A DNA stretch of 64,000 nucleotides from positions 949,807 through 1,013,806 of the forward strand of contig WBMW01005104.1 of NCBI GenBank assembly GCA_013396635.1. The letters run 5' to 3'. Each line of letters opens with the position of its first letter. Positions within the stretch are counted from its first letter, which is position 1. Source of the stretch: Penelope pileata. Taxonomy: Eukaryota; Chordata; Aves; Galliformes; Cracidae. The notes below the pieces were generated by a model. It did no database searches. It was not told where the DNA came from and worked only from the letters and a program-made list of their open reading frames with translations. The translations under genes and the position numbers were made by a program. Shown in pieces: positions 10,775 through 20,880 of this stretch.

Positions 10775-13599
10775 TAAAATGGCAACATTCTTTATTTGGG
10801 GAATTTATTTTAAATTTCAAATTGCTTTTTAGTTCCTAGATAAGAAAAATTTTCAAGCAATTTCTGAATGATACAAGTCAAGGATTTTTCACAACAATAC
10901 AATGGAATGAGTGAGTTTCATTGTACTGAGCAAAGCGATTAAGCAGCAACTTGTTTTAATTGTTGTGATTAAACTATTCTTGAATATTAATATTTGTTCT
11001 GGTCCATGTTGAATATGAACATAAAAATTCAATGAATTTCTCTCTAGTAACCTAATCCTTAAGAACTTGCCCCAAACTTTGAGCAGCTTTGATGTTCAAA
11101 GGCTTTGGCTGAGATCAGAGACGAGAAGGAAAAGAATGTGGACCCCTTCACAATATTTTTACCTTTGAAGTCTCAGGTTAAAAGTACTATTACTGTTTGC
11201 TTAAAGAAGTGAGAATGACAGAGAAGATCATGAATTATAATAACAGACAACTGACAAATGTTTTGCATGAGGTACATTTCCCTATCAGGAGAGAGGACAT
11301 TCTTCTAACAGATTTCCAAACAGATTGGCAATTTGTAGACAGTTTTATTAGGAAAAAATAAATATATATATATTTAATGTTTTAAATGAGTATAAAGAAG
11401 TCATTTGGAAATTTTCCCTTTGTTTTCCTCTACTTTTCTTACTACTGGTAGCAAAAATGCACATTATCCAACAAATCCCCTAGACTCAAGTCTGGTACAG
11501 CACATCCGATATCTCCCCCATGAAAGCCTTGCATGAAAGCGTCTCTGTCATTCAAGATCATTCTATTCCCTCCTTTATTTATTTCTAAGTGTCACTCAGC
11601 TCCATTCCACCAGCTTGGAAAAACGTCAAGAACTTTTATCTTCAGAGTCAGTTGCCAGTTCTGCTTAGTGAACAAGCCAGCAGGGACCTCTGGTGCCATC
11701 AATGCAGTTCAGTCAGTGCCCCTCTCTTTAGGGATGGAGTATATCATTATCCCGGTGGCTGGACAGAAAAAGATGCATTTTTAGAATAGTTCTCAGGGAG
11801 CAGTTACTGGAAATCTCCTCCCTTGAGACAGTCTATTGGCAACAAGTTCTGCTGCTATGACATGAGGTACTGCATCAAGGCCCAATCCTGTCACTAATAA
11901 AGTCAGTGGGAAACATGCCATTCTTTTCGAGAGAATTCAACAGGATTATTGTGGCAAACAGAAGCTAAAAAAAATATACCTTGCATCTACAAATGTGAAT
12001 AAAAAGTCATGCCACAAGCAGGAATGTCGATTTATGTCCATTCTCAGAATTTGACTTTGCTTTAAATCACAGTACATCCCTTCTCCCAAAATCTAGAATT
12101 CACAGGAAGGAAAACTGAAATTTTACTTTGATATTTCAGCATTTCCATATTTCATTTTTTTGTGCATTTCTTTAATTTTTCGTCTTAAAAAGAAGTAAAG
12201 AACAGCCTCCTTCAGTGTCTGCAGGGTTTTTTTTTCCCCTCTAAAATAAAACACTTTAGTTTCCTCTAAGACAAAGCATAAAAGATTTTAATATTTAATG
12301 CAACTATTTTCTGATAGAAAGCAGTTTACTTGAAACATTTCCTTTATCAGCTCTAGTAGGCTTTTTGATTGCCAATATGCACATTACACAGCTGTGCTAG
12401 AAAACATTATTTAACTTGCCCGGTTTGAATGGAGAATTTCTGTCAATATCAGGTGCTGAGACTCACGGTTTCTTGACGGCAGTAACAGGTAACAGTCCCG
12501 CTGTCTCCGTGAGTGAAATTTTCCTTTACTGAAATATCATGGTCCTGGGAGGTTTTTTTATCTTTTAGGTTTTTTTTTTTTTTCTCCATAGGATATTATC
12601 ATACTTGGCAATAGCAGATTTAATTCCACTTAAAATGACAAAACTGAATTGTCATCATTTTTAATGGGGAAAATCTATGCAGTTTGTCAGAGGTACTGTA
12701 AAATCTAATCAGAAATTAGACTGTAAAATTAATAGGCCTATATTCTGCATAATGTTATTTTATAAATTTGGAACTGCAGCCATTTTTGAGTTTCACATAC
12801 AGTGCAATTAAACAGTAGTGGGATCTTCAGCTTAAACAAATAACCCGTGAAGTAACTGGTACGCTGCACCAACAGAGCGCAAGTGGTACAGGACCAAATC
12901 CATCAGTTCCGTGCCAGGGCTTTAATTTTAGTGTATTTACTTACTGCAGCTGTAAGCCATGGAATAACAACCCCCACGGTGTAATTTCAGGCGCCAAACG
13001 TTAGGGATGGCTGCAGGGCACAGCGCTGTTCTGTGCATCCCCTCCTGCCAGCCAGCAGCCGAAACAGATCCCCTCCATTCAGAATAAGGAATACAGGGAA
13101 AGATGGGGAGGAGAGGCATGTGGGGTGGCACATATGTGCACCTAGGCACAGAGTCCAGGCCAAAGCTTCCTGTGCCCAGAAAGCAGTATTGGAAAATCCC
13201 AAGCGGGACTCCTGAGGGTTTTCCTCCTCCTCCCGCCTGGGGGGCTGCGTTTGTCGCTCCCCCAGCAGAAGCAGGCAATCTGGCTCAACATATGTAACGT
13301 TATGTAATGCTGAAAGAGCCACTGCTGTTGACAGTGAAGGATGAAAAGGCAGCAATGAGCAGAGAGCTAACCTGCCTTCCCTACGCTGAAGTGATCTACT
13401 CCTAATGGGATTTTGCACCATTTTAACTCCGAGTACCTCCCACGTAGCGATTACACAGCGTTACTATAAAACATCGGGGTTCATCTGCAGAAATGTTTCT
13501 TATGCTGGAGTTCTCTGTGGAGACATACTTATAAAAATTGCTATGAGAGTAAGATTAAACAGATAAGAGCATAAAAACAGATTATAGAATAAACAGTGT
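10775..13599. other. AT-rich noncoding DNA with one GC-richer patch
   Basis: No gene is recognised. A TA-dinucleotide run lies at about 11360-11375 and T-runs near 12225-12238 and 12568-12582. The overlapping minus-strand open frames at 12937-13421 sit in a GC-richer patch, have Pro/Gly/Ala-rich translations and conflict with each other, so they are not called as genes. Confidence 0.55.
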
Positions 13600-13742
13600 T
13601 GTAGATCGGCTTCAGCTGGGAGGCAGGAGCTTAAACTCCTGCTTCTACTGCAGACTTCTGTAACATTGGACAAATCGCTTCGTCTGTCTGCACCTCACTT
13701 TTCCAGATCTGAAGTTAGAGCAATACCTTTTTAAACTCTTTC
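13600..13742 (+). mobile_element. MIR-like ancient SINE fragment
   Basis: The layout matches the MIR consensus order. First comes a tRNA-derived head whose T-arm-like stem GCAGGAG/CTCCTGC (13623-13629 and 13636-13642) surrounds a degenerate B box. Next is the core-like stretch 'cttctgtaacattggacaaatc', corresponding to the conserved 'tgtgaccttgggcaagt' part. The 'tctgcacctcacttttccagatct' stretch corresponds to 'tgtgcctcagtttcctcatct', followed by an A/T-rich tail. Similarity is imperfect, as expected for a SINE older than the bird-mammal split. MIR was mobilised by L2-type LINEs, and an L2-like reverse transcriptase fossil lies 5 kb upstream. That is co-occurrence, not evidence of a direct link. 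Confidence 0.55.
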
Positions 13743-13978
13743 AAAGCTTTGTTAGACACGCTGGCACCACAACCAGGTAGGGAATCTGGAGCTCAGTCAA
13801 ATCTTCTCGTTTGAAGCAAAAAAATTATCAACGTATCCACATTTCCCTTTTGGTTCTGATCTGAATTCTCTTTTCTTATAAGTTCTGCTACTCATTCCAG
13901 CTCCATCTTCATCCCAAGAGAAAAGAAACAGTGTTTGCCAAGAGCAAAAGAGCAAAATCAGTAGGGAAGTAATTTAAG

Positions 13979-14077
13979 GAAAAAAAAGAAAAAAAAAGAA
14001 AAAAAAAAGAAAAAAAAAAGAAAAAAAAGAAAAAAAAGAAAAAAAAGAAAAAAAAGAAAAAAAAGAAAAAAAAGAAA
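13979..14077. repeat. Nonamer A-tract repeat (G followed by 8-10 A)
   Basis: Eleven single G residues are each followed by runs of A. They fall at 13979, 13988, 13998, 14009, 14020, 14029, 14038, 14047, 14056, 14065 and 14074. Spacing is 9-11 at first and then exactly 9 for the last six steps, which points to replication slippage of a 9-base unit. A-tracts spaced close to one helical turn can bend DNA or exclude nucleosomes. The minus strand is a long polypyrimidine, which creates a meaningless poly-Phe open frame. Confidence 0.9.
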
Positions 14078-15015
14078 ACTGACAGAGAATATAGCACAGA
14101 AATTTTTAATTTTTTTAAATCTAGGTTTTGTTTTTAGAAAAAGAAAAATTAGAGGTATCCCCTTGTATTAATAAAACTATTCCCTGAAGTAACCTTCCCT
14201 TATACTGTTAGTGCATGGCAATGGAAAACAAGGTGAAAACCTCTGAAAAAGTACTTAAAGCAATAAATCTGCACAAGGAATCCACTTTCTCTCTATCATA
14301 ATTGCACAGCTAAGGGGCCTTTCTTTGCTTTACTGGCGACAATTCAGAGCAACAGAGCTTAGATTAATGCTGTCATCTTGTAGCTGCTATTATAGAGATC
14401 GTAGTTGTACTGTTTTCAAAGTGAGCAATTTTATGAAGTTAATTATATAACATTGTTTATAATTTAAACCACACAATTAATATATTATTCACAGACACAC
14501 ATAATGGACTCTTTGTGTTGAATGATGCTTTTAAGGGAAAAAAAAAGTAGCTGATTTTGGAGCTAAAATGATTGATTTATGAGGTAAAATTAAAAGTGCT
14601 AAATATGTATTACTTGGCTACTCACCAGCTAAGTGGATGGGGGTAGTACGAGAAGTGTCTATATATAACTAACTGCAGAGTATGAATATCAAGGAATCAG
14701 AGAAATTATTTAAAGTGAAGCAAGGGAACTAACCTAGAAGAAAATGGTGAAGATTTAAGAAAGGCAATTGGCTACCAAGGGAAACCAGGCAAGAATAAGA
14801 TCTTCTTGACTATAAAAATCTTTTCTGAGGTAAGATAATGGCAGCTTAATTCTCTGCAAATTTAAAATAGATGAATCAAATGCTATCAAATTAAGAGTTG
14901 ACACTCCAGTAGCATCCCGTATTACTATCTTGCTTTAAGTAGTTGGTGGGATTTTAAGTGGCATCCGACACGAGTAAGGGAAATTACCTGCCACTAATGA
15001 AGGAAGGACCTCTGC
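14078..15015. other. AT-rich noncoding DNA
   Basis: There are no open frames of note and no recognised transposon. The sequence is rich in TAAT/ATTA words and short A runs. Confidence 0.55.
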
Positions 15016-15059
15016 AGTACCAAGGGACCCGGCTTCTTGGTACTTACCAAGAAGTACTG
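15016..15059. repeat. Overlapping, mutually exclusive inverted repeats
   Basis: CTTCTTGGTA (15033-15042) pairs perfectly with TACCAAGAAG (15045-15054) across two bases. The same middle segment, CTTGGTACT (15036-15044), pairs perfectly with AGTACCAAG at 15016-15024. As single-stranded nucleic acid it could therefore fold in two exclusive ways. The word AAGTACT recurs just downstream, near 15053 and 15062. No gene context says what, if anything, uses this. Confidence 0.6.
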
Positions 15060-17447
15060 GAAGTACTTTCCATTTTTAATTCATTTGAAAAAAACCTGAT
15101 GTCATTACACATGGTGGATGTCACGCCAGTTCACAGGCAGTTCCATTAAAGATCTTTACACTGAGTAAAAGTTCTCAGTTTAAATAAAAGCTATGCCCTA
15201 ATGTTCTGCTCTAGCTTTTCTGGTGACAAATTTTAACTGAAGAACAGATTGAAGAACTTGTTTCATTTCACCAGATTTCTTTAGAGAAAGAAACTGCACT
15301 GACAGTTTAACAAAAGCATATGAAATCATATTAATGTACATAACAGATTTGTAAGAAACACGCCAAAGCAATACACTAAGCTTGCTTTTTTCCAGCCTTC
15401 TCTTCTCCTACACTAACCAAAGGAGAGCCTCAGTGAGTCCCCGTTAGCTGAATTCCACAAACATCCCCCTCTCCCTTATTTGAGCTAGCCGTCTTTGAGA
15501 AATAAATATATATATACACACACACACTCATGAAAATTACCCTACTAAAGTACATTTCTTCTTGTTAAAGGGCAGAAGGAGATGTATTTAGCAAGCACAT
15601 TTGTGTAATTTAATAAAAAATTGATCTGAATATCCCCATATCAATAGGTCTTGATTTAAGCCCTAAAATTAAGGAAATACCGTATTTCTATGAGACGGAT
15701 GAACAAGGGACTGTAACTTGCTTTTAAGCTAAAACAAAATAGCAGATATTTTTCTGAGACTGACAACTGTCACGTACATTGAAACAGAAGCAGGGCAGAA
15801 GGATCATGTAATACTTTGATTTTAGATACCTATCAAAACTTTTCAAAGCAAAAACGTTATATCAACATGGTGTTTTTTGTTTTTTTTTTTATCCCTGATG
15901 TGCAACACAGATCTTGTGATTGTTACTTTCTGTTGAGCACGTTTATATATACGTATATCTGTATTATGCAATCCTTGCATGTAGGCAATATACATAACAT
16001 ATTTAGTATATATAAAAGCAGTTGCATTTTTACTCAAATCCATCTTACTGCCTAATCCATGCTACCTTCTAGCTGGTTAAGTAGTAACCTTAAGTTCATT
16101 TCAGAACTCAGCTTTGCATTCATGATCCATTAATTCTCTTGTCAGAACAACTTGACCCTTCTCCCACGCGAACACTGAAATATATTACAGACTTCAGTCC
16201 TTCCTCTTTTGTCTTGAATTTCTCCCTCATACTTGGTCAACTTTCTATCTCATTTTTTTCACTGATTTTCAACCACAAGACTGCAACAAACATTAGTTTC
16301 TGCAGTTGAGTGTATGTTCACACGTTAAGTGTGTGAAATGACATTGTGAGCTTTCAGAAGAAAAAGGAGACTAAGCGTACAGTATATCTATAAGGTTTAT
16401 ATTTCATATACAAAACAAAAGTGAAGTTCACAATATTCTGACACTATTGACTTTCCTTCTGTATCTTATCAGACCTGTAGCCACCAATCTGAAATCTGTA
16501 TACTTGCTGACAGTTCTGTTCACTCACTCTGCTGGCTGAGATACGATTATATTCTCCCCAAAGAAAGAATGGCCATTAAGCACAACATGTGAGAAAGGAT
16601 TTTATTTCACATTTAGCAATCTACCAAATATTAATGGAAGACCAGGTTACAAATAAATAGCTGAAGTTGTTAAAAAAAAAAAAAAAAAAAGCTGGCCTAA
16701 AAAGTTAACGTGTCTACTATTTTAGATTTCATTTGTTATTGAATAGAGTACAGTCTACTACAGATGACCTGGTGGCCTTCTAGGATTACAGACTAGAGCA
16801 TGGGCTATTCAGCCCAAAGGTTAGGGCCTATGTCCAGAACTGGGAAAGGAGCCGAACATTCATGGCCAAAAACCAGAAACTCAAACCAAGGGTCAGCAGC
16901 CAGAGACAGGAATAAGCATTAGCCTAGGAATCACAAACTGTAATTGGAAACCTACGAGAAGAAGTACAATCACAGGGCACAATGCAGAGGTGGTTCTGAA
17001 AATGTACGATATGATGCATGAAAGGATGTGCTCAGGTTCTGCCCCACAGACCCACTTCTGAGTCACTGGTGGTCATGCCCCAGCTAACCCCTTAAAAAAA
17101 GTCTAAATTGCTGAGGACCTGGTTTGCTGCTACAGAAAAAGGTTTTATCCCAGATTAGCAATACAGAGGATAATGTGAAGATGAGGCAGCCAATGTATCT
17201 GTGTAAACGGCACATGCAGTATGTATCTGCATTAATCATGCTGCAAACGGGCCAGCCATCTACCAGCCCAGTGCTGATGGATGCGCAGTCCGCATGAGCC
17301 AACAGGCACAGCAAGCTAGTGAGAGCGTTCCCCCTTGGTTCTTACAAACCTGACAGCCAGCTGCAGTGGACATTCTCTTGTAGAGGCTGAGTCCATACAA
17401 AAACTCTTCTTCTTGCTGCATCGAGATACTTGCAGCTGCAGATTTCT
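15060..17447. other. AT-rich noncoding DNA with microsatellites
   Basis: Contains a joined TA/CA microsatellite at about 15503-15528, a T-run at about 15879-15890 and an A-run at about 16671-16690. None of the small open frames (for example 15816-16055) has a recognisable motif. Confidence 0.55.
15503..15528. repeat. Compound (TA)n(CA)n microsatellite
   Basis: Alternating TA from about 15503 runs directly into a CA repeat ending near 15528. Alternating purine-pyrimidine tracts like this are hypervariable in length and can adopt Z-form DNA. Confidence 0.85.
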
Positions 17448-17492
17448 NNNNNNNNNNNNNNNNNNNNNNNNNNNNNNNNNNNNNNNNNNNNN
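17448..17492. other. Assembly gap, 45 N
   Basis: Forty-five consecutive N bases. Open frames that cross it (17260-17649 and others) consist partly of unknown residues and are not evidence of a gene. The flanks are unique, moderately GC-rich sequence. Confidence 0.99.
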
Positions 17493-19349
17493 CACAGCAA
17501 ATGAGCCAGCTTTCTGCCCTTCCAAACTGACTGAGTGTTGAGAGAGATGGAAACATTTTTCTCAGTATTATACCTGTTGGACAGATTAATAGAAGGCCAC
17601 CATTTTCTGCTACTGCTGATCCAGCAAGCTTCACAAGTGTTACATCCACATACCACTTTTAAATTAGTTATTAATATGCAGCTTTATAATCTGTTAAAAG
17701 CAGGAATGAATTAAAACCATGTTTTGACAAGTCTTTGACTCTCCTAAGGCTGACTGTCACCGCAGAGTGTGGTGCCAGATTGTCAGACTGGACTTCCACC
17801 ATTTTGTGTTCTTGAAGCAGCAGTAGACAAAAGTTGTGCACAATAGGATCCAGCATGGAAAGTGCAGATTAAAAGATAAAGAATAAATCCCATCCCTTTG
17901 GATTTCCCCAGTGAAAAGTTTACTTTACCTTGGGGTAATATTTTCATCCTGCCAAGTCAGAGGCCTTCACACTACTGGACTGCTAGCACATGAGAGAGGG
18001 CAGTCCTCCATCCTTGCGCTGTTCATGCAAGGAGCTGGAAAAATCCAGGCCCTGCATGCGTCTCTGACTCCTTAAGACAGCAGTTGTCTAAAGGGAAGCA
18101 GCAGATTCTTTGTGGAACAAAGTGGTTTGGGAAACAAAAGTAATTTGAAAAAGAAACAAGTCTCTGTCATGTTGGACTGCATCAGGTTATGGGGAAAGAG
18201 CAAGTGCTACATCTGCTCCTGGGCAGCACGTAGCGTTTTCTAGATTTAGGTGGTTGGAGTATGGCTACAGATGAAAAAGGCAAGTGAAGAAGGACTTTGC
18301 TGTGACTGGAGTTGGAGGGGCTGGTGTCCAGGAGTACAGGTTACACCAGGCTTTCCTGAGACCTGGCGTAGACACCAGCGTGAAGGACTATGGCCTGTAC
18401 ACACAGGTGGGGCTGAGGGATGGGGTGGCCATCATGGCCCCAACCAACCAGCCCAGCAGCAGAGTGATCCAGGACTGTCCTGAGAGCTGTAGCGTAACAT
18501 CCTAGGCCTGAGTTCAAATTCCTTCCTGCCCTGGCTCTAAAGTTCAAGCACTTCTGACTGAAAAATCAAAAGTGGCAGCTAGGAAGCACATCCCTCTGAG
18601 AAGAAAGGGTAGAATGAGCCATGAGCTTCTCATGAGCTTTGGAGCCACTGCTTCAGGAGAGCTTGCATATATAAGGAACCAGAATTTAAATATGCAAATA
18701 CTGTGCTGTCAGCCAGACCAACAGCATCTAGCTTCAAAAAAATATCGTTGAGGATTTTGCTATGACCTCACTATTTTTCTACGTGAAAGAAAAATATTGT
18801 CTGACTTTCTTCATAGCATATTCTACATCTTATTGACAAATCACTTATGACACTAATTTATTAGCACAAAAATATTACTGCACTCAGGACAGCCTGCTTT
18901 GATTTACTACATCAGGGTTTTTCATATGCCAAGGTCCTATCATCTCTACTTGATCATTAGAAGTCCCATGGCTTGCCTTTTTTTTTTTCCCCCCCTTCTC
19001 TCAACAGAAGGAGTTTTGCTCTATTGTCTTGGCGGAAATCTGAATCTTGGAATGGCTTTGCAGCTCAGAAGCTGAACTGATGCGTAAGAAATATTGCATG
19101 GGTTTTCCAGAGCCACATTCTTCACATTGTCTCCTTGCCACTACAGTCAATTGCAGATCGGGGAGAAAAAGAGGTATGTAAATATAGAAAAGCAAAATCT
19201 AACGACAATTAGAGATAAGATGCTTAAGGTGCATTGTTTTTATCTTCTTTATGTGAAAACTACTTTTATTACATAGAAAGGGAGGGAATGAAGTTAGAAT
19301 ACACTTACCCCTGTTGCACACACGGAGTGTTTCAGGGGTTGATTTCTGC
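17493..19349. other. Noncoding DNA with a GC-richer island at 18.25-18.55 kb
   Basis: Mostly AT-rich. The segment at about 18284-18505 is richer in GC and open in two plus frames and one minus frame. The plus translation shows no recognisable family, and several open frames on both strands are expected of GC-rich DNA. It is followed by an ordinary AT-rich stretch and a T/C-rich run at about 18978-19000. Confidence 0.45.
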
Positions 19350-19355
19350 TTTATT
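19350..19355 (-). terminator. Possible poly(A) signal (AATAAA) on the minus strand
   Basis: TTTATT on the plus strand reads AATAAA on the minus strand, about 130 bases beyond the stop of the candidate terminal exon 19488-19683. The distance and orientation fit a short 3' untranslated region. AATAAA is frequent by chance in AT-rich DNA, so it only has weight together with that exon. Confidence 0.3.
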
Positions 19356-19487
19356 TTGTGCAAAATTAATTTTGTACAGCCATTTCATATGAGCCAAACC
19401 CACTGTACCCAGAAACACCTGCTGCATTCCATGGGAGAAGGAAACATGAAGAAATGTGGGAGTGAAAGCCTTTTTGCCTGCATCACT

Positions 19488-19683
19488 TTATGACGAGGGA
19501 GATGATTGGCTAATTTGATAAGTTGTCGTTCCAGGTTTTTTGCTCTGTTCCACAGGTGTGCCCCGGGCCTGTTTCATTTTACTGTGCCAGTCATACACAG
19601 CCAGTGACTGCTGATACTGGCCAAGGTAAGCGAGCCCTGCATCACTAACGTTCCAGGCTACAATAATCCACTCAGAAAGCATA
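19488..19683 (-). CDS. Candidate terminal coding exon, unknown protein
   Basis: On the minus strand a good 3' splice site (pyrimidine-rich 19686-19712, AG at 19684-19685) opens straight into a 64-codon frame that ends with TAA at 19488-19490. One base precedes the first ATG codon, so the upstream intron would lie after the second base of a codon. The translation is not low-complexity. It begins with a hydrophobic stretch with Trp (LSEWIIVAWNV), passes through GLAYLGQYQQ and SLAVYDWHSKMKQ, and ends in a Ser/Thr/Gln-rich tail. A hydrophobic segment followed by a polar tail would suit the C-terminus of a membrane protein. I saw only a vague likeness to the end of PGAP2/FRAG1-type proteins and do not rely on it. 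No partner exon was identified upstream. It may be a chance open frame. Confidence 0.3.
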
Positions 19684-20325
19684 CTAAATACAGAGAAATG
19701 AAACTAAAGTTCAAACCTACACGGTATCCTTCACATAAGTTGATCTGCCATTTTGAAAAAGAAATCAAAGTCTCATTGACCTAAAGCTTGTGATTCGGAT
19801 GAAATCCATGAAAAATCAAGTGGCTTATATCTAATTCAAGGCATTGCTTTTTTTGTTTGGTTTTCAACTAAAAAGAAAGAGATAGAGCTTAACACTAAAA
19901 TTAACCCATTATTTTATCCTCATTCTACTTCTTCAGCCAATAACTGAAACCAAAAAACCCAAACAAATTTAACTACTATTTGAATGTGTTATATAAAAGG
20001 GATATGAATAAAAAACCGAGATACATTGTAAAATCTGTAATGCATTCTCAAAGATTTTTATGTATGTTTCAGCAAATACTACTTTAGCCATAGCAATAAA
20101 TTTGAACACCCACTGCTTGTGTGATGCGTACGTATCAGACTCTCAGCCAGATCAAATCATGCTATGGCTTGTTTCCGAAGAGTATTTTCTTATTTTTTTC
20201 TGAAAAGTAAACAATTCATCTGCTTACAAGGCAACAAGTTTGGTTTTGAACACAGGAAATAAAAATACAGTGAAGGTTAACATTCAGCATAAGAAACAGC
20301 ACAAAGTTTTGAAATACAATAAATA

Positions 20326-20880
20326 TGTGGGATGCTCCTAAAGTAATGCTTCCTATTTATTTCCATGGAAACTACAACAGATACAAAGAGCACAAGAACA
20401 CTAGTTCATAGAGCATATTCTCAGCCACAAAACAGTATTTTTCTATGTAGATACCGCCATTAGCTGTGCATTTTCACCAGCCATGAACAACCGCCTACAT
20501 GCAACACTCGTAACAATCTGCGCCAGTGGAGGTGACCGCTGTCACTGTCACCACTGCTGAAACGCACCACCCACCACCCCACTGTGCTCACATCCACTGT
20601 TTGGTCCTCCACAAATGTTCAGAAAAGCATCAATGAATGTCAACAGGTGTGGTTTTTTCCCCATGAGGAATTCAGTTCCACAGCTTTGCTCCATCCACAC
20701 TCCCATGTCAGACACCATTTTGTCAGACTGCCCCTCTGCTGCCATCTGTCCCACGGCAACAAAATGGAACAGAATATTGGTGGGAAGGTTCAACCTCTGC
20801 TGCCTTACCACCAACATCCGCCTCTGATATTGTGGGCCAACATAATGAAATAGGAGGCACTACTTTCACAGCAGCCCTCA
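20326..20880 (-). mobile_element. Internally deleted mariner-type DNA transposon, copy 1
   Basis: A 555-bp element with imperfect terminal inverted repeats of about 33 bases. The left end TGTGGGATGCTCCTAAAGTA mirrors the right end read on the other strand, TGAGGGCTGCTGTGAAAGTA. TA dinucleotides directly flank both ends (20324-20325 and 20881-20882), the target duplication typical of Tc1/mariner. The minus strand keeps the start of a transposase ('MAAEGQSDKMVSDMGVWM...') through the N-terminal helix-turn-helix region. It then jumps to a remnant of the C-terminus, so the central catalytic DDD domain is missing. It is disrupted and cannot make transposase, but could have been moved in trans. It resembles the chicken mariner family (Galluhop / Mariner1_GG type). 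The family name is from memory. Confidence 0.85.
20548..20817 (-). pseudogene. Remnant of mariner transposase N-terminus
   Basis: This is the 89-codon frame inside copy 1. About 25 codons of it are pre-start or untranslated-region sequence; from MAAEGQSDKM onward it follows the mariner N-terminal DNA-binding region. Compared with copy 2 it has lost conserved residues of the first helix-turn-helix and changed frame near its end. There it reads 'GGAFQQW' where an intact frame would continue the 'RRW..RFSSG' linker. No catalytic aspartates are present. Confidence 0.6.

Noticed and set aside
13909..14097. Minus-strand frame rich in phenylalanine
   Set aside because: It is the complement of the A-tract repeat.
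17260..17656. Several open frames spanning the N gap
   Set aside because: They contain 15-16 unknown residues, so the frame across the gap is not established.
18284..18505. GC-rich plus-strand frame that looked protein-like
   Set aside because: A competing minus-strand frame covers the same bases, no splice sites or family were recognised, and GC richness alone explains the openness.
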